NCBI GenBank assembly: GCA_025454125.1
Contig: JALOPA010000106.1
Span: 1 to 7,622, forward strand
DNA length: 7,622 nt
Source: Thermodesulfobacteriota bacterium
Lineage (GTDB): Bacteria; Desulfobacterota; DSM-4660; Desulfatiglandales; HGW-15
Direction: 5' to 3'
Shown here: one piece after another, positions 1-6,017 of the stretch
Layout: each line of letters begins with the position of its first letter
Numbering within the stretch: the stretch's first letter is position 1
The notes under the pieces: model-generated
Seen by the model: the letters and a program-made list of their open reading frames with translations, nothing else
Databases searched by the model: none
Told to the model about the DNA's origin: nothing
Position numbers and translations under genes: made by a program

Positions 1-698
1 CGGCCCCGCACCATGTACTCGGTCCCGGCGAACTCCATCAGTCTTGCGCCCACTTCGGCGTTCCCGCCCTGAACCGCCTCGACGACGCGTTTGATCGAAA
101 TGCCGTAAGCCTGCAGCCTGTTGGGATCCAGATTCACCTGGTACTGTCTTTGAAATCCGCCGATGGGGGCGACTTCCGCGACCCCGGGAACGGACTTGAG
201 ATAGTAGCGCAGGGACCAGTCCTGGTAGGCGCGCAGGTCGGCCAGGCTGTGTTTTCCCGACGTGTCGACAAGAGCGTACTGGAAAATCCACCCGAGGCCG
301 GTGGCGTCCGGGCCCAGTTCGGTTTTTACTCCGGTTGGAAGACGGGGAATCACGCTGGAGAGGTATTCGAGGGTCCTCGCCCTGGCCCAGTAGATGTCGG
401 TTCCGTCTTCAAAGATGACATAGACGAAGGAGTAGCCGAAGTCCGTGAATCCTCTCACCGCCCTCACTTTCGGGCTGCCGAGCATCGCCGTCACAATCGG
501 ATAGGTCACCTGATCTTCGATGATGTCCGGACTCCTGTCCCACCGCGAATAGATGATCACCTGGGTGTCGCTGAGGTCGGGGATGGCGTCCAGGGACACC
601 CTTTTCATCGACCACCATCCGGCCAGGGATGCGGCGGCGACAAGAATGAAGACGACCAGTCTGTTTTTTACGGAAAAATCGATGATCCGGTTAATCAT
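1..698 (-). CDS. cusA: CusA-type heavy-metal RND efflux pump, N-terminal 232 residues (partial)
   Basis: Inner-membrane proton-driven pump of the heavy-metal (HME) RND family, which moves Cu(I)/Ag(I) through a trimeric complex with CusB and an outer-membrane channel. Reading leftwards from the ATG at 698-696 gives an open frame of 232 codons that runs off the window. It begins MINRIIDFSVKNRLVVF, with a first membrane helix at about residues 13-30. It then shows hallmark segments of the Cu/Ag subgroup: DAIPDLSDTQV (37-47), QVTYPIVTAML (63-73), VRGFTDFGYSFVYVIFEDGT (81-100) and ELGPDATGLGW (127-137), the start of the porter domain. The order and spacing agree with E. coli CusA as I remember it. 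The start codon lies inside the end of cusB (8-nt overlap), so translation is probably coupled; only a weak SD is visible. The methionines of the export path and most membrane helices lie outside the window, so substrate is inferred from the N-terminal subgroup signature. Confidence 0.93.
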   Translation of the reverse strand, partial: MINRIIDFSVKNRLVVFILVAAASLAGWWSMKRVSLDAIPDLSDTQVIIYSRWDRSPDIIEDQVTYPIVTAMLGSPKVRAVRGFTDFGYSFVYVIFEDGTDIYWARARTLEYLSSVIPRLPTGVKTELGPDATGLGWIFQYALVDTSGKHSLADLRAYQDWSLRYYLKSVPGVAEVAPIGGFQRQYQVNLDPNRLQAYGISIKRVVEAVQGGNAEVGARLMEFAGTEYMVRG

Positions 699-2067
699 GG
701 CCGGGACCTGAATGCTTGGGGCTCATTGACTTTTCATGCTTCTCGGCGGGCGTTTTGACAAAGCGCTGCGGTTCTTTGTCGAACTGCTCCTTGCAGTCCT
801 CGGCGCAGAAGTAATAGGTCTTCCCCTGGAACACGCTCATCCTCCCTGTAGCGCTGGCCTTGGCCTCATCCACTTCCATGCCGCACACCGGATCCACGCT
901 CATCATCCCGAAGATTCCCTGCCCTGCAAGCTGAAGCCGGCTCTCCGAATCAACGAAGAAGGTCCCTGAGATGACGATGCGTTCTACGTGTTCTCCCATG
1001 CGCCATCCCGTTTCCACCTGCCGCCTTTCGAAGAACCCGTTGCTCCGGTCTACGAAAACGGTTTTCCTCAAACCGGAGTGGAGAACCGCATCCACCGGTA
1101 CCGCAATGGCCGGAGGGAGGCTGACCGAAAGCTCGATGTCCGCAAACATGTCCGGCCTCAATTCAAACCCCGGGTTTTCCATCTCCAGGCGGACCTTGAG
1201 GGTTCTCGTGGAGGCGTCGAAGACGGGCAAGACTTTGCTCACGGTCGCAGAATAGGTTTTCTTGTGATAAGGGACAGCGACCCCCACCCGGGCTCCGGCC
1301 TGAAAGTACTGCGCTTCATGTTCGTACACGTCCGCAAGAATCCACACACGGCTCAGATCGACGATCTGGAACAGTGAATCTCCTTTCAGGAATCTCTGTC
1401 CCGGAGAAACGTTGCGAGCGGTGATAAAACCGTTCGCAGGAGAGATGATGTGGACGTCTTGCACCACCTGACCGGTGCGGCCGATCTCCTCGATCTGCCT
1501 GTCTCCCATGCCCAGGCCTCTCAGGGTGTCGATCCATCGGTGCAGGTTGAGCAGATTCGAAGACAGCTGAGGGGTGGCGAGTTCTTTCTTGCCCAGTTCC
1601 AGCCGCTTGCCTATCTGCGAACGGTCAATCGTGCCCAGGGCATAAATGTAGGATTGCTCCGCATTCAGAAACTCGGGGCTGTAGAAGGAGGCGAGGATTT
1701 CATTCTTCTTGACCAGACTTCCAACGGTATTCGGGCGGGCCTCCTGGATCCAACCGTCCACGAACGCGTTAATCCTATAGATTTTAGTTTCGTCCGCCGC
1801 CACCCGTCCCAGAACCCTGAGGGTGTGTGACACCGGTTTTTTCTCAACGGACTCTACCTTGACGCCGATGACCTGTTGCCGCTCCGGGGTAATTTCCACA
1901 GTGCCGGGAGGCGGAGACCCCGTCTCCGCTTCACCTGCGTCCTGAACAGAGAGAGCTTTCGCAGGGGGCACGTCTTCGGTGGCGATTTCCTTTTTGCTGT
2001 ACCAGGAGCCCGCCGCGAATGAACCGATCATGAGCACCAGGAGAAAAACAAACCGATACTTTTTCAT
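691..2067 (-). CDS. cusB: CusB-type RND periplasmic adaptor with C-terminal YHS metal-binding domain
   Basis: Membrane-fusion protein linking the CusA-type pump to an outer-membrane channel, 458 residues. An N-terminal signal anchor (about 5-22) is followed by a Pro/Glu-rich linker. The beta-barrel/lipoyl region starts near GTVEITPERQQVIGVKV (55-71), and the barrel-sandwich segment GRVAADETKIYRINAFVDGW (87-106) is typical of CusB/CzcB. A short helical hairpin covers about 132-200, and the second lipoyl half has SPANGFITARNVSPGQ (209-224). The beta-barrel contains VWILADVYEHE, and the segment after FELRPDMFADIEL is the membrane-proximal domain. Unusually, residues about 390-438 form a YHS domain: DPVCGMEVD, then YYFCAEDC, with Cys395, Cys421 and Cys425. 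A His/Lys-rich tail follows. The start is supported by AAGGAGG at 2084-2078, 10 nt upstream. It is the second gene of the leftward operon, 62 bp after the FixH-like gene and overlapping cusA by 8 nt. The family call is firm; Cu/Ag specificity rests on the adjoining CusA-like pump. Confidence 0.92.
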   Translation of the reverse strand: MKKYRFVFLLVLMIGSFAAGSWYSKKEIATEDVPPAKALSVQDAGEAETGSPPPGTVEITPERQQVIGVKVESVEKKPVSHTLRVLGRVAADETKIYRINAFVDGWIQEARPNTVGSLVKKNEILASFYSPEFLNAEQSYIYALGTIDRSQIGKRLELGKKELATPQLSSNLLNLHRWIDTLRGLGMGDRQIEEIGRTGQVVQDVHIISPANGFITARNVSPGQRFLKGDSLFQIVDLSRVWILADVYEHEAQYFQAGARVGVAVPYHKKTYSATVSKVLPVFDASTRTLKVRLEMENPGFELRPDMFADIELSVSLPPAIAVPVDAVLHSGLRKTVFVDRSNGFFERRQVETGWRMGEHVERIVISGTFFVDSESRLQLAGQGIFGMMSVDPVCGMEVDEAKASATGRMSVFQGKTYYFCAEDCKEQFDKEPQRFVKTPAEKHEKSMSPKHSGPGHD

Positions 2068-2129
2068 CCGAACCGTGCCTCCTTACCGCTCTTTCTCGAT
2101 GATCCAGGTCGCTTTACAGAGTTTGGCGT

Positions 2130-2525
2130 TTATTGAGCGTCGATATTGAATTTCGCGGTCGTCATCTTCCCGTCACGGGCGATCTTCACGGCAATAACCC
2201 ATGGCCCCGCCATGATGAGATTCATGGTGGCCGTGTACTTTTTTCCTTTCGGCTTCGCGTGGGTCGTATAGTTCATGGGCGCCATCCTCGGCATAGGCGG
2301 CATGTAGTAGTTCACCAGGACATTGGCGTCTCCTATCGGAGCCCCGGCCGCGGTCTTTACTTCCACTTCGATCTTGTTGTCGCCGAGAATAGGCGGATTT
2401 CTGTCAATCCGTATTTCCACGTCATACTCCCCTGCCTTTTTTCTCAGCTCAAGATCCTTTGCATCGGCATGGGGAACGGTGATCAGCAGCGTCAAAAGAA
2501 GAGTGCTCAATGTTCTTGCGTTCAT
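2130..2525 (-). CDS. exported FixH/YtkA-like protein with Met-rich loop
   Basis: Small periplasmic or membrane-tethered protein of 131 residues, first gene of the leftward efflux operon. I chose the ATG at 2525 because it begins a clean signal sequence, MNARTLSTLLLTLLITVPHA, with likely cleavage after HADA (near residue 22). Longer in-frame starts up to 2624 would lie upstream of the predicted transcription start and add a non-signal-like leader. The SD is weak (AAGTGG). The mature part is a single beta-sandwich-like domain: NPPILGDNKIEVEVKTAAG (43-61), GAPIGDANVLVNYYMPPMPR (61-80), and a closing GPWVIAVKIARDGK (107-120). This layout matches YtkA/FixH-type domains. Five methionines fall between residues 75 and 101 (M75, M78, M81, M84, M101), a composition often seen in periplasmic Cu(I)/Ag(I)-binding proteins. 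Its exact role is unknown; a copper-handling accessory to the pump is an inference from the Met content and position. Confidence 0.85.
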   Translation of the reverse strand: MNARTLSTLLLTLLITVPHADAKDLELRKKAGEYDVEIRIDRNPPILGDNKIEVEVKTAAGAPIGDANVLVNYYMPPMPRMAPMNYTTHAKPKGKKYTATMNLIMAGPWVIAVKIARDGKMTTAKFNIDAQ

Positions 2526-2568
2526 GTGATCCACTTGCCATTTTTGAGGATTGAAGGTAGATTGGGCT

Positions 2569-2597
2569 ATTATAAGATCCAGTTGGACAGACATCAA
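2569..2597 (-). promoter_or_regulatory. sigma70-type promoter of the fixH-like/cusB/cusA operon
   Basis: On the minus strand, TTGATG (2597-2592, 4/6 to the -35 consensus), exactly 17 nt, then TATAAT (2574-2569, perfect -10). Transcription would start near 2562, giving a short leader of about 36 nt before the ATG at 2525. The spacer contains the small dyad TCCA-AC-TGGA, which could be part of an operator. The 17-nt spacing is not the 19-20 nt expected of a MerR/CueR-type activated promoter, so basal or repressor-type control is more likely. This is a prediction by motif only. Confidence 0.6.
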
Positions 2598-2693
2598 GAT
2601 AGTCCCTTGCCCAGGGGAACGCAAAACCTATCTTTTTATTCTTTCAGGATCCGGGAGAACACCCAAGCGGCATGGACCTCCCAGCCTGGTTCT

Positions 2694-2706
2694 CGAATCC
2701 GATTCG
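2694..2706. repeat. 13-bp perfect dyad CGAATC-C-GATTCG
   Basis: A 6-bp inverted repeat around a single central C, lying 166 bp upstream of the first rightward gene and 169 bp upstream of the leftward start. It is the cleanest palindrome in the divergent region. It could be a regulator half-site pair or chance; no second copy was noticed in the window. Confidence 0.35.
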
Positions 2707-2857
2707 GACGATGGCAATGGATATACAGCCCTTGGCGGTTAAATATGGGGTCTTCACCTGATACCCTCTTACCCGGGCGTGAATTAGGCTTGTTTCATGC
2801 GGAACGGTGGCGCACCCTTGTATCCGTCTTGCTTCAACTTATTTTGTGATTTAATTC

Positions 2858-2864
2858 AAGGAGG
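2858..2864 (+). promoter_or_regulatory. strong ribosome binding site of the first nosL-like gene
   Basis: AAGGAGG ends 7 nt before the ATG at 2872, in an A-rich stretch. It fixes the start at 2872 rather than at the upstream in-frame ATG at 2797, which has no SD and would add 25 non-signal-like residues. Its strength suggests this is the most highly translated gene of the operon. Confidence 0.85.
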
Positions 2865-2871
2865 AGAAAAC

Positions 2872-3384
2872 ATGAAAAGATTCGGTCTATTTCTTCTTGG
2901 AATGGCTCTGGTCAGTTTCACCGGCGCATTCTCTTTCGCCTACGCCCAGGAGGATGTTCAAAAAAATGCCTCGTGCAAGTATTGCGGCATGGACCGGGCC
3001 AAGTTTGCCCACAGCCGGATGCTGGTGACCTATGACGACGGTTCGCAGCTCGGCACTTGCAGCATCCACTGTCTTGCTGTCGACCTTGCCCTCAACATCG
3101 ACAAAACCCCTAAGGCCATCGAGGTTGGCGATTACAACACAAAAGCCCTCATCGACGCAGAAAAGGCGTTTTGGGTTATTGGAGGAGACAAACCCGGCGT
3201 GATGACCAAGCGGGCCAAGTGGGCTTTTGCTGAAAAGGGGGCGGCCGAGGCGTTTGTGAAGGAGAACCAGGGCAAAGTGGCGACCTTTGAGGAGGCCATG
3301 AAGGCCACTTATGAGGACATGTATTCAGACACGAAGATGATCCGCGAAAAGCGCAAGATGCGAAAGATGCCCAAAGCGAGTTGA
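2872..3384 (+). CDS. NosL-family copper-binding protein 1, with additional CxxxC pair
   Basis: Exported protein of 170 residues of the NosL family, whose best known member delivers Cu(I) to nitrous oxide reductase maturation. The signal peptide is MKRFGLFLLGMALVSFTGAF followed by SFAYA, with probable type I cleavage before QED (about residue 26). There is no lipobox Cys, unlike classical NosL lipoproteins. The family motif CKYCGM has Cys35, Cys38 and Met40. A second pair, Cys63 and Cys67 in GTCSIHC, lies where the other NosL of this operon has FDGVKD. The conserved segment LIDAEKAFWVIGGDKPGVMT (93-112) includes Met111, plausibly the NosL Met-ligand region. The C-terminus is a basic Lys/Arg/Met-rich helix (about 155-170). 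It is the first gene of a six-gene operon, 35 bp before the second NosL-like gene. Copper is the expected ligand by family; the partner is unknown because no nosZ is visible. Confidence 0.88.
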   Translation: MKRFGLFLLGMALVSFTGAFSFAYAQEDVQKNASCKYCGMDRAKFAHSRMLVTYDDGSQLGTCSIHCLAVDLALNIDKTPKAIEVGDYNTKALIDAEKAFWVIGGDKPGVMTKRAKWAFAEKGAAEAFVKENQGKVATFEEAMKATYEDMYSDTKMIREKRKMRKMPKAS

Positions 3385-3419
3385 CACGCCTTTCGCTCTT
3401 CATTTTTTAGAGATGGGTT

Positions 3420-3896
3420 ATGGGAAACCGCCTTCTGTTCCTTCTTATTCTCGTCTTGGTGAGTGCGCCTTCCGCGTGGGCCGCCGGCGAGCAACCCGTC
3501 AAGCCGGGACCGAAGGACAAGTGCCCCGTTTGCGGGATGTTCGTGGCAAAATATCCCGATTTCATTGCGGTCATCACCTTCGGGGACAAGACCCGTGCTT
3601 ATTTTGACGGCGTGAAGGACATGATGAAATATTATTTCAACCTTCAGAAATTCAACCCTTCAAAAACACGCGATGACATCGCCCGGATCCATGTGACCGA
3701 TTACTACAGCCTCGGACTGATCGACGGCTTCAAGGCTTTCTACGTGACGGGAAGCGATATCTACGGCCCCATGGGAAAGGAATTGATCCCCTTTGAAAAG
3801 GAGGAGGATGCCAAGGAGTTCCTCAAGGACCACAAGGGGAAAGCGCTGCTGCGTTTTCAGGACATCACCGACGATCTTGTGAAGGGGCTGGATTGA
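3420..3896 (+). CDS. NosL-family copper-binding protein 2
   Basis: Second exported NosL-family protein, 158 residues. The signal peptide is MGNRLLFLLILVLVSAPSAW then AA, with cleavage about residue 22 and no lipobox. The copper motif CPVCGM has Cys35, Cys38 and Met40. The next strand is AVITFGDKTRAYFDGVKDMM (50-69), and YGPMGKELIPF (115-125) carries Met118, the usual NosL methionine region. It lacks the CxxxC pair of the first NosL and is otherwise closer to the standard NosL pattern, so the two are diverged paralogues rather than a recent duplication. The SD is weak (AGAGATGGG just upstream). An alternative ATG at 3413 is in another frame and encodes no recognisable protein. The stop codon abuts or overlaps the next gene. 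The role as a periplasmic Cu(I) donor or acceptor working with the downstream ABC transporter is inferred from family and context. Confidence 0.9.
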   Translation: MGNRLLFLLILVLVSAPSAWAAGEQPVKPGPKDKCPVCGMFVAKYPDFIAVITFGDKTRAYFDGVKDMMKYYFNLQKFNPSKTRDDIARIHVTDYYSLGLIDGFKAFYVTGSDIYGPMGKELIPFEKEEDAKEFLKDHKGKALLRFQDITDDLVKGLD

Positions 3897-3901
3897 AGTC
3901 T

Positions 3902-4210
3902 ATGAGAAAATCCAGCCTCTATTTTCTTTACCTCGCCGTTCAGACAGTGCTGCTGGGGGGCCTGTTCACCCATGCCAGGGTTCAGCAAACCAGCGATGCG
4001 AACCATCTTCAGGACAAGGCAGGCCTGGTCCGGAGGCTTGGCCTCACCGATCTCTGCGTCTTCACCGAAGCAAGCTACACCCGGCATCCTTCCCTGGCCG
4101 ATTTCCACACGGCCTTTCAGGATTCTCCAATGGCATTGGATCATTTTCCGTCTGGTTCTCTCGTAATCCCTCCCGCAGCCGGCAAAAAGACGCATGAGAA
4201 CGTGGATTGA
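3902..4210 (+). CDS. small exported protein of unknown function (TRHPS...HFPSG motif)
   Basis: About 102 residues, not assignable to a characterised family. The N-terminal hydrophobic stretch (about 5-22) looks like a signal peptide or single anchor, MRKSSLYFLYLAVQTVLLGG. The rest is soluble. Residues about 46-92 contain a compact His- and aromatic-rich block: LTDLCVFTEASYTRHPS (48-64), ADFHTAFQDSPMALDHFPSG (66-85), with His62, His69 and His81, Met77 and Cys52. I have an impression of similar blocks in small proteins next to NosL/ABC genes in other bacteria, but cannot verify it here. The start is ambiguous: ATG at 3902, or TTG at 3893 overlapping the upstream stop and placed 5 nt after AAGGGG. 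The 3' end overlaps the permease gene by 17 nt, so it belongs to the operon. A periplasmic metal-binding or assembly subunit of the transporter is a guess from the ligand-rich block. Confidence 0.8.
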   Translation: MRKSSLYFLYLAVQTVLLGGLFTHARVQQTSDANHLQDKAGLVRRLGLTDLCVFTEASYTRHPSLADFHTAFQDSPMALDHFPSGSLVIPPAAGKKTHENVD

Positions 4211-5327
4211 AAGGCATCGCAATATTCTTGACTTCACTCTCTCTTCCCTCCTCAGAAGAAAAAGGAAGAATACCGCTCTCGTTTCGGTTTACACCTTGAT
4301 CGTTTTCCTGCTTGCTTCCGTTCTGTTTTTCACCTACGCCCTTCACGAGGAAGCTTCCCTGCTGCTCAAGGAAGCGCCTGAAATGATCGTTCAGAAACTG
4401 GTTGCCGGCCGGCATGAACTGATCCCGGTGGCCTACGCCGACCGGCTCAAGGCCATTCGGGGCGTCAACTCGATCAAGGCACGTTTGTGGGGATACTATT
4501 ATGATCCCATTGTGGGCGCCAATTACACGTTGATGGCCGTCGAAGAGCCTGAGGTTTCTCCCGGCTCTGTCGCCGTCGGCGAGGGAGTTTCAAGAATCAG
4601 GCTTGCGTCCCCGGGAGACACGCTCGAGTTCAGGACTTACCAGGGGGTTACGATCGAGCTCGAAATAAAAGGGGTTTTTTCTTCCGAATCCGGTCTGGCT
4701 ACTTCTGACCTGGTCCTGATATCCGAGCACGACTTCAGAGAGATTTTCGGCACTCCCAAAGACTTTGCCACAGACCTGGCCGTGAGCGTCAGGAATTCGA
4801 AAGAGCTTTCCACCATCGCCGTGAAGGTGGCGGAGATTCTCCCCGACACCCGGCAGATCCTCCGAGAGGAAATCCTTCGAACCTATGACGCCATCTTCAA
4901 CTGGAGGGGAGGCATCCTGCTCGCCATTCTCTTCGGGGCTGTGCTGGCGTTCATCATCTTTGCCTGGGACAAAGCCTCGGGCTTGAGCGTGGAGGAAAAA
5001 AAAGAAATCGGCATTCTCAAGGCCATCGGATGGGAGACCTCGGACATCATCAGGATGAAGTTCTGGGAAGGCCTCGTGGTTTCCCTCTCATCCTTCCTCA
5101 TCGGGATCGTTCTGGCGTACATCCATGTTTTTTTCACTTCTTTCATGCTCTTTGAACCCGTGCTCAAGGGATGGGCCGTCCTTTATCCCGCATTCAAAAT
5201 CACTCCCTTCATCAATGGCGCTCAAGTGGCTTCCCTGTTCTTTCTCACCGTCGTTCCCTATACGGTGGCCACGATCATCCCATCCTGGAGAGCCGCCATC
5301 GTTGACCCCGATTCCGTGATGAGGTGA
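4194..5327 (+). CDS. ABC transporter permease, FtsX/MacB type
   Basis: Inner-membrane subunit of a type VII (mechanotransmission) ABC system, 377 residues. TM1 is at about 27-49 after a basic cytoplasmic start (SLLRRKRKNTALVSVY). A large extracytoplasmic domain follows (about 50-238). Three C-terminal helices lie at about 240-258, 291-312 and 345-365. The cytoplasmic loop after TM2 has VEEKKEIGILKAIGWETSDI (266-285), the classic FtsX-domain coupling motif, and the C-terminus SWRAAIVDPDSVMR is also typical. This family usually does not move substrates across the membrane but transmits ATPase motion to the periplasm, as in MacB or LolCE. It overlaps the small-protein gene by 17 nt and lies 9 bp before its ATPase. 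With two NosL proteins upstream, the periplasmic domain may dock copper chaperones; that is inference. It is not a NosY-type permease. Confidence 0.93.
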   Translation: MRTWIERHRNILDFTLSSLLRRKRKNTALVSVYTLIVFLLASVLFFTYALHEEASLLLKEAPEMIVQKLVAGRHELIPVAYADRLKAIRGVNSIKARLWGYYYDPIVGANYTLMAVEEPEVSPGSVAVGEGVSRIRLASPGDTLEFRTYQGVTIELEIKGVFSSESGLATSDLVLISEHDFREIFGTPKDFATDLAVSVRNSKELSTIAVKVAEILPDTRQILREEILRTYDAIFNWRGGILLAILFGAVLAFIIFAWDKASGLSVEEKKEIGILKAIGWETSDIIRMKFWEGLVVSLSSFLIGIVLAYIHVFFTSFMLFEPVLKGWAVLYPAFKITPFINGAQVASLFFLTVVPYTVATIIPSWRAAIVDPDSVMR

Positions 5328-5336
5328 TCGCTGACC

Positions 5337-6017
5337 ATGATCGAGCTCACCCACATCGGAAAGGTCTTCAATTCAGGGAAACCCAATGAGTTTGCGGCCC
5401 TACAGGGGATCAGCCTTTCCATCGAGGCCGGCAGAGCCACGGTGCTCAAGGGCCCGAGCGGATCGGGGAAAACGACACTCCTGAGCCTCATCGGTTGCAT
5501 GACCAGACCCACAGTCGGCAGGATCCGGATCTTCGACCGGGAGATCACGAGCCTTCCGGAGCGGTTCCTCACGGAGATCAGGCGCAAGACCTTCGGGTTC
5601 ATCTTCCAGCAGTTCAACCTCATCAAGGGAATCACGGCACTGGAAAACGCCATGCTGCCTGCGTATCCTCTGGGCGAACGCTTCTCCTCCATCAGGAAAA
5701 GGGCTCTGAATCTCTTCGATCTCTTCACTCTTGCCCCAAAAGCCAACTCCAAAGTGGAATGGCTTTCAGGCGGCGAAGCGCAAAGAGTGACCATTGTCAG
5801 GGCCCTGATGAACAACCCCTCGGTCATCATCGCGGACGAGCCAACGGCCCACCTCGACACCAAGCTTTCGCTGGAATTCATGGACATCCTGGGAAAATTG
5901 AAGGAGGACGGTAAAACCCTGATCCTGGCAAGCCATGACCCGCTGGTTTACGAATCAGGGGTAGTGGACAGGGTGGTGAACGTGAGAGACGGAAGGATAG
6001 AGGGAGCAGGGGAATGA
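5337..6017 (+). CDS. ABC transporter ATPase, LolD/MacB-type
   Basis: Cytoplasmic ATP-binding subunit, 226 residues, normal length for the LolD/MacB/FtsE group. All catalytic elements are present: Walker A GPSGSGKT (39-46), Q-loop FGFIFQQFNLIKG (87-98), signature LSGGEAQR (143-150), Walker B VIIADEP (163-169), D-loop AHLD (171-174) and switch His200 in ASHDP. The D-loop reads AHLD rather than the usual SALD or GNLD. It should pair with the FtsX-type permease just upstream (9-bp gap; GAGGTGA at the permease's end serves as SD). Its stop overlaps the following start as ATGA, so all three are probably made together. It is evidently an active ATPase; what work it drives is not shown by this sequence. 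Confidence 0.96.
   Translation: MIELTHIGKVFNSGKPNEFAALQGISLSIEAGRATVLKGPSGSGKTTLLSLIGCMTRPTVGRIRIFDREITSLPERFLTEIRRKTFGFIFQQFNLIKGITALENAMLPAYPLGERFSSIRKRALNLFDLFTLAPKANSKVEWLSGGEAQRVTIVRALMNNPSVIIADEPTAHLDTKLSLEFMDILGKLKEDGKTLILASHDPLVYESGVVDRVVNVRDGRIEGAGE

Larger units (their letters stand above)
2526..2871. promoter_or_regulatory. divergent intergenic control region
   Basis: These 346 bp separate the leftward efflux operon from the rightward NosL/ABC operon and contain no convincing gene; the short open frames here have no SD and no recognisable product. The left end holds the efflux promoter. For the rightward operon I could not settle on one promoter. The only pair near consensus is TTGAGG (2544-2549), 18 nt, TATTAT (2568-2573), which would overlap the leftward -10 and leave a leader of almost 300 nt. 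A perfect 6-bp dyad sits at 2694-2706, and a weaker inverted pair GAGAAC/GTTCTC is at 2655-2660 and 2689-2694. No riboswitch or tRNA was recognised. Confidence 0.5.

Noticed and set aside
150..758. A 202-codon open frame on the plus strand
   Set aside because: It is antisense to cusA and the end of cusB, has no SD or recognisable domain, and the minus-strand reading is an unmistakable RND pump.
1450..1830. Plus-strand open frame of 126 codons inside cusB
   Set aside because: Antisense shadow of a well supported adaptor gene; composition is not protein-like and no family is recognised.
2604..2617. Hairpin CCCT-TGCCC-AGGG as an attenuator or terminator
   Set aside because: Only four solid base pairs and no following T-run in the relevant direction.
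2655..2707. tRNA-like look of GGTTCTCGAATCC
   Set aside because: The T-arm resemblance is inexact and no acceptor, D-arm or anticodon stem could be assembled around it on either strand.
2133..2849. Plus-strand open frame of 238 codons across the FixH-like gene and the divergent region
   Set aside because: It opposes a gene with a clear signal peptide and domain, has no SD, and would run through the predicted promoters.
2872..3896. A nitrous oxide reductase (nos) operon
   Set aside because: NosL-type genes are present, but nosZ, nosR and nosD are not, and the ABC permease is FtsX/MacB-type rather than NosY-type.
5258..5887. Minus-strand open frame of 209 codons
   Set aside because: Antisense to the ABC ATPase, whose Walker A, signature and Walker B motifs are all intact on the plus strand.
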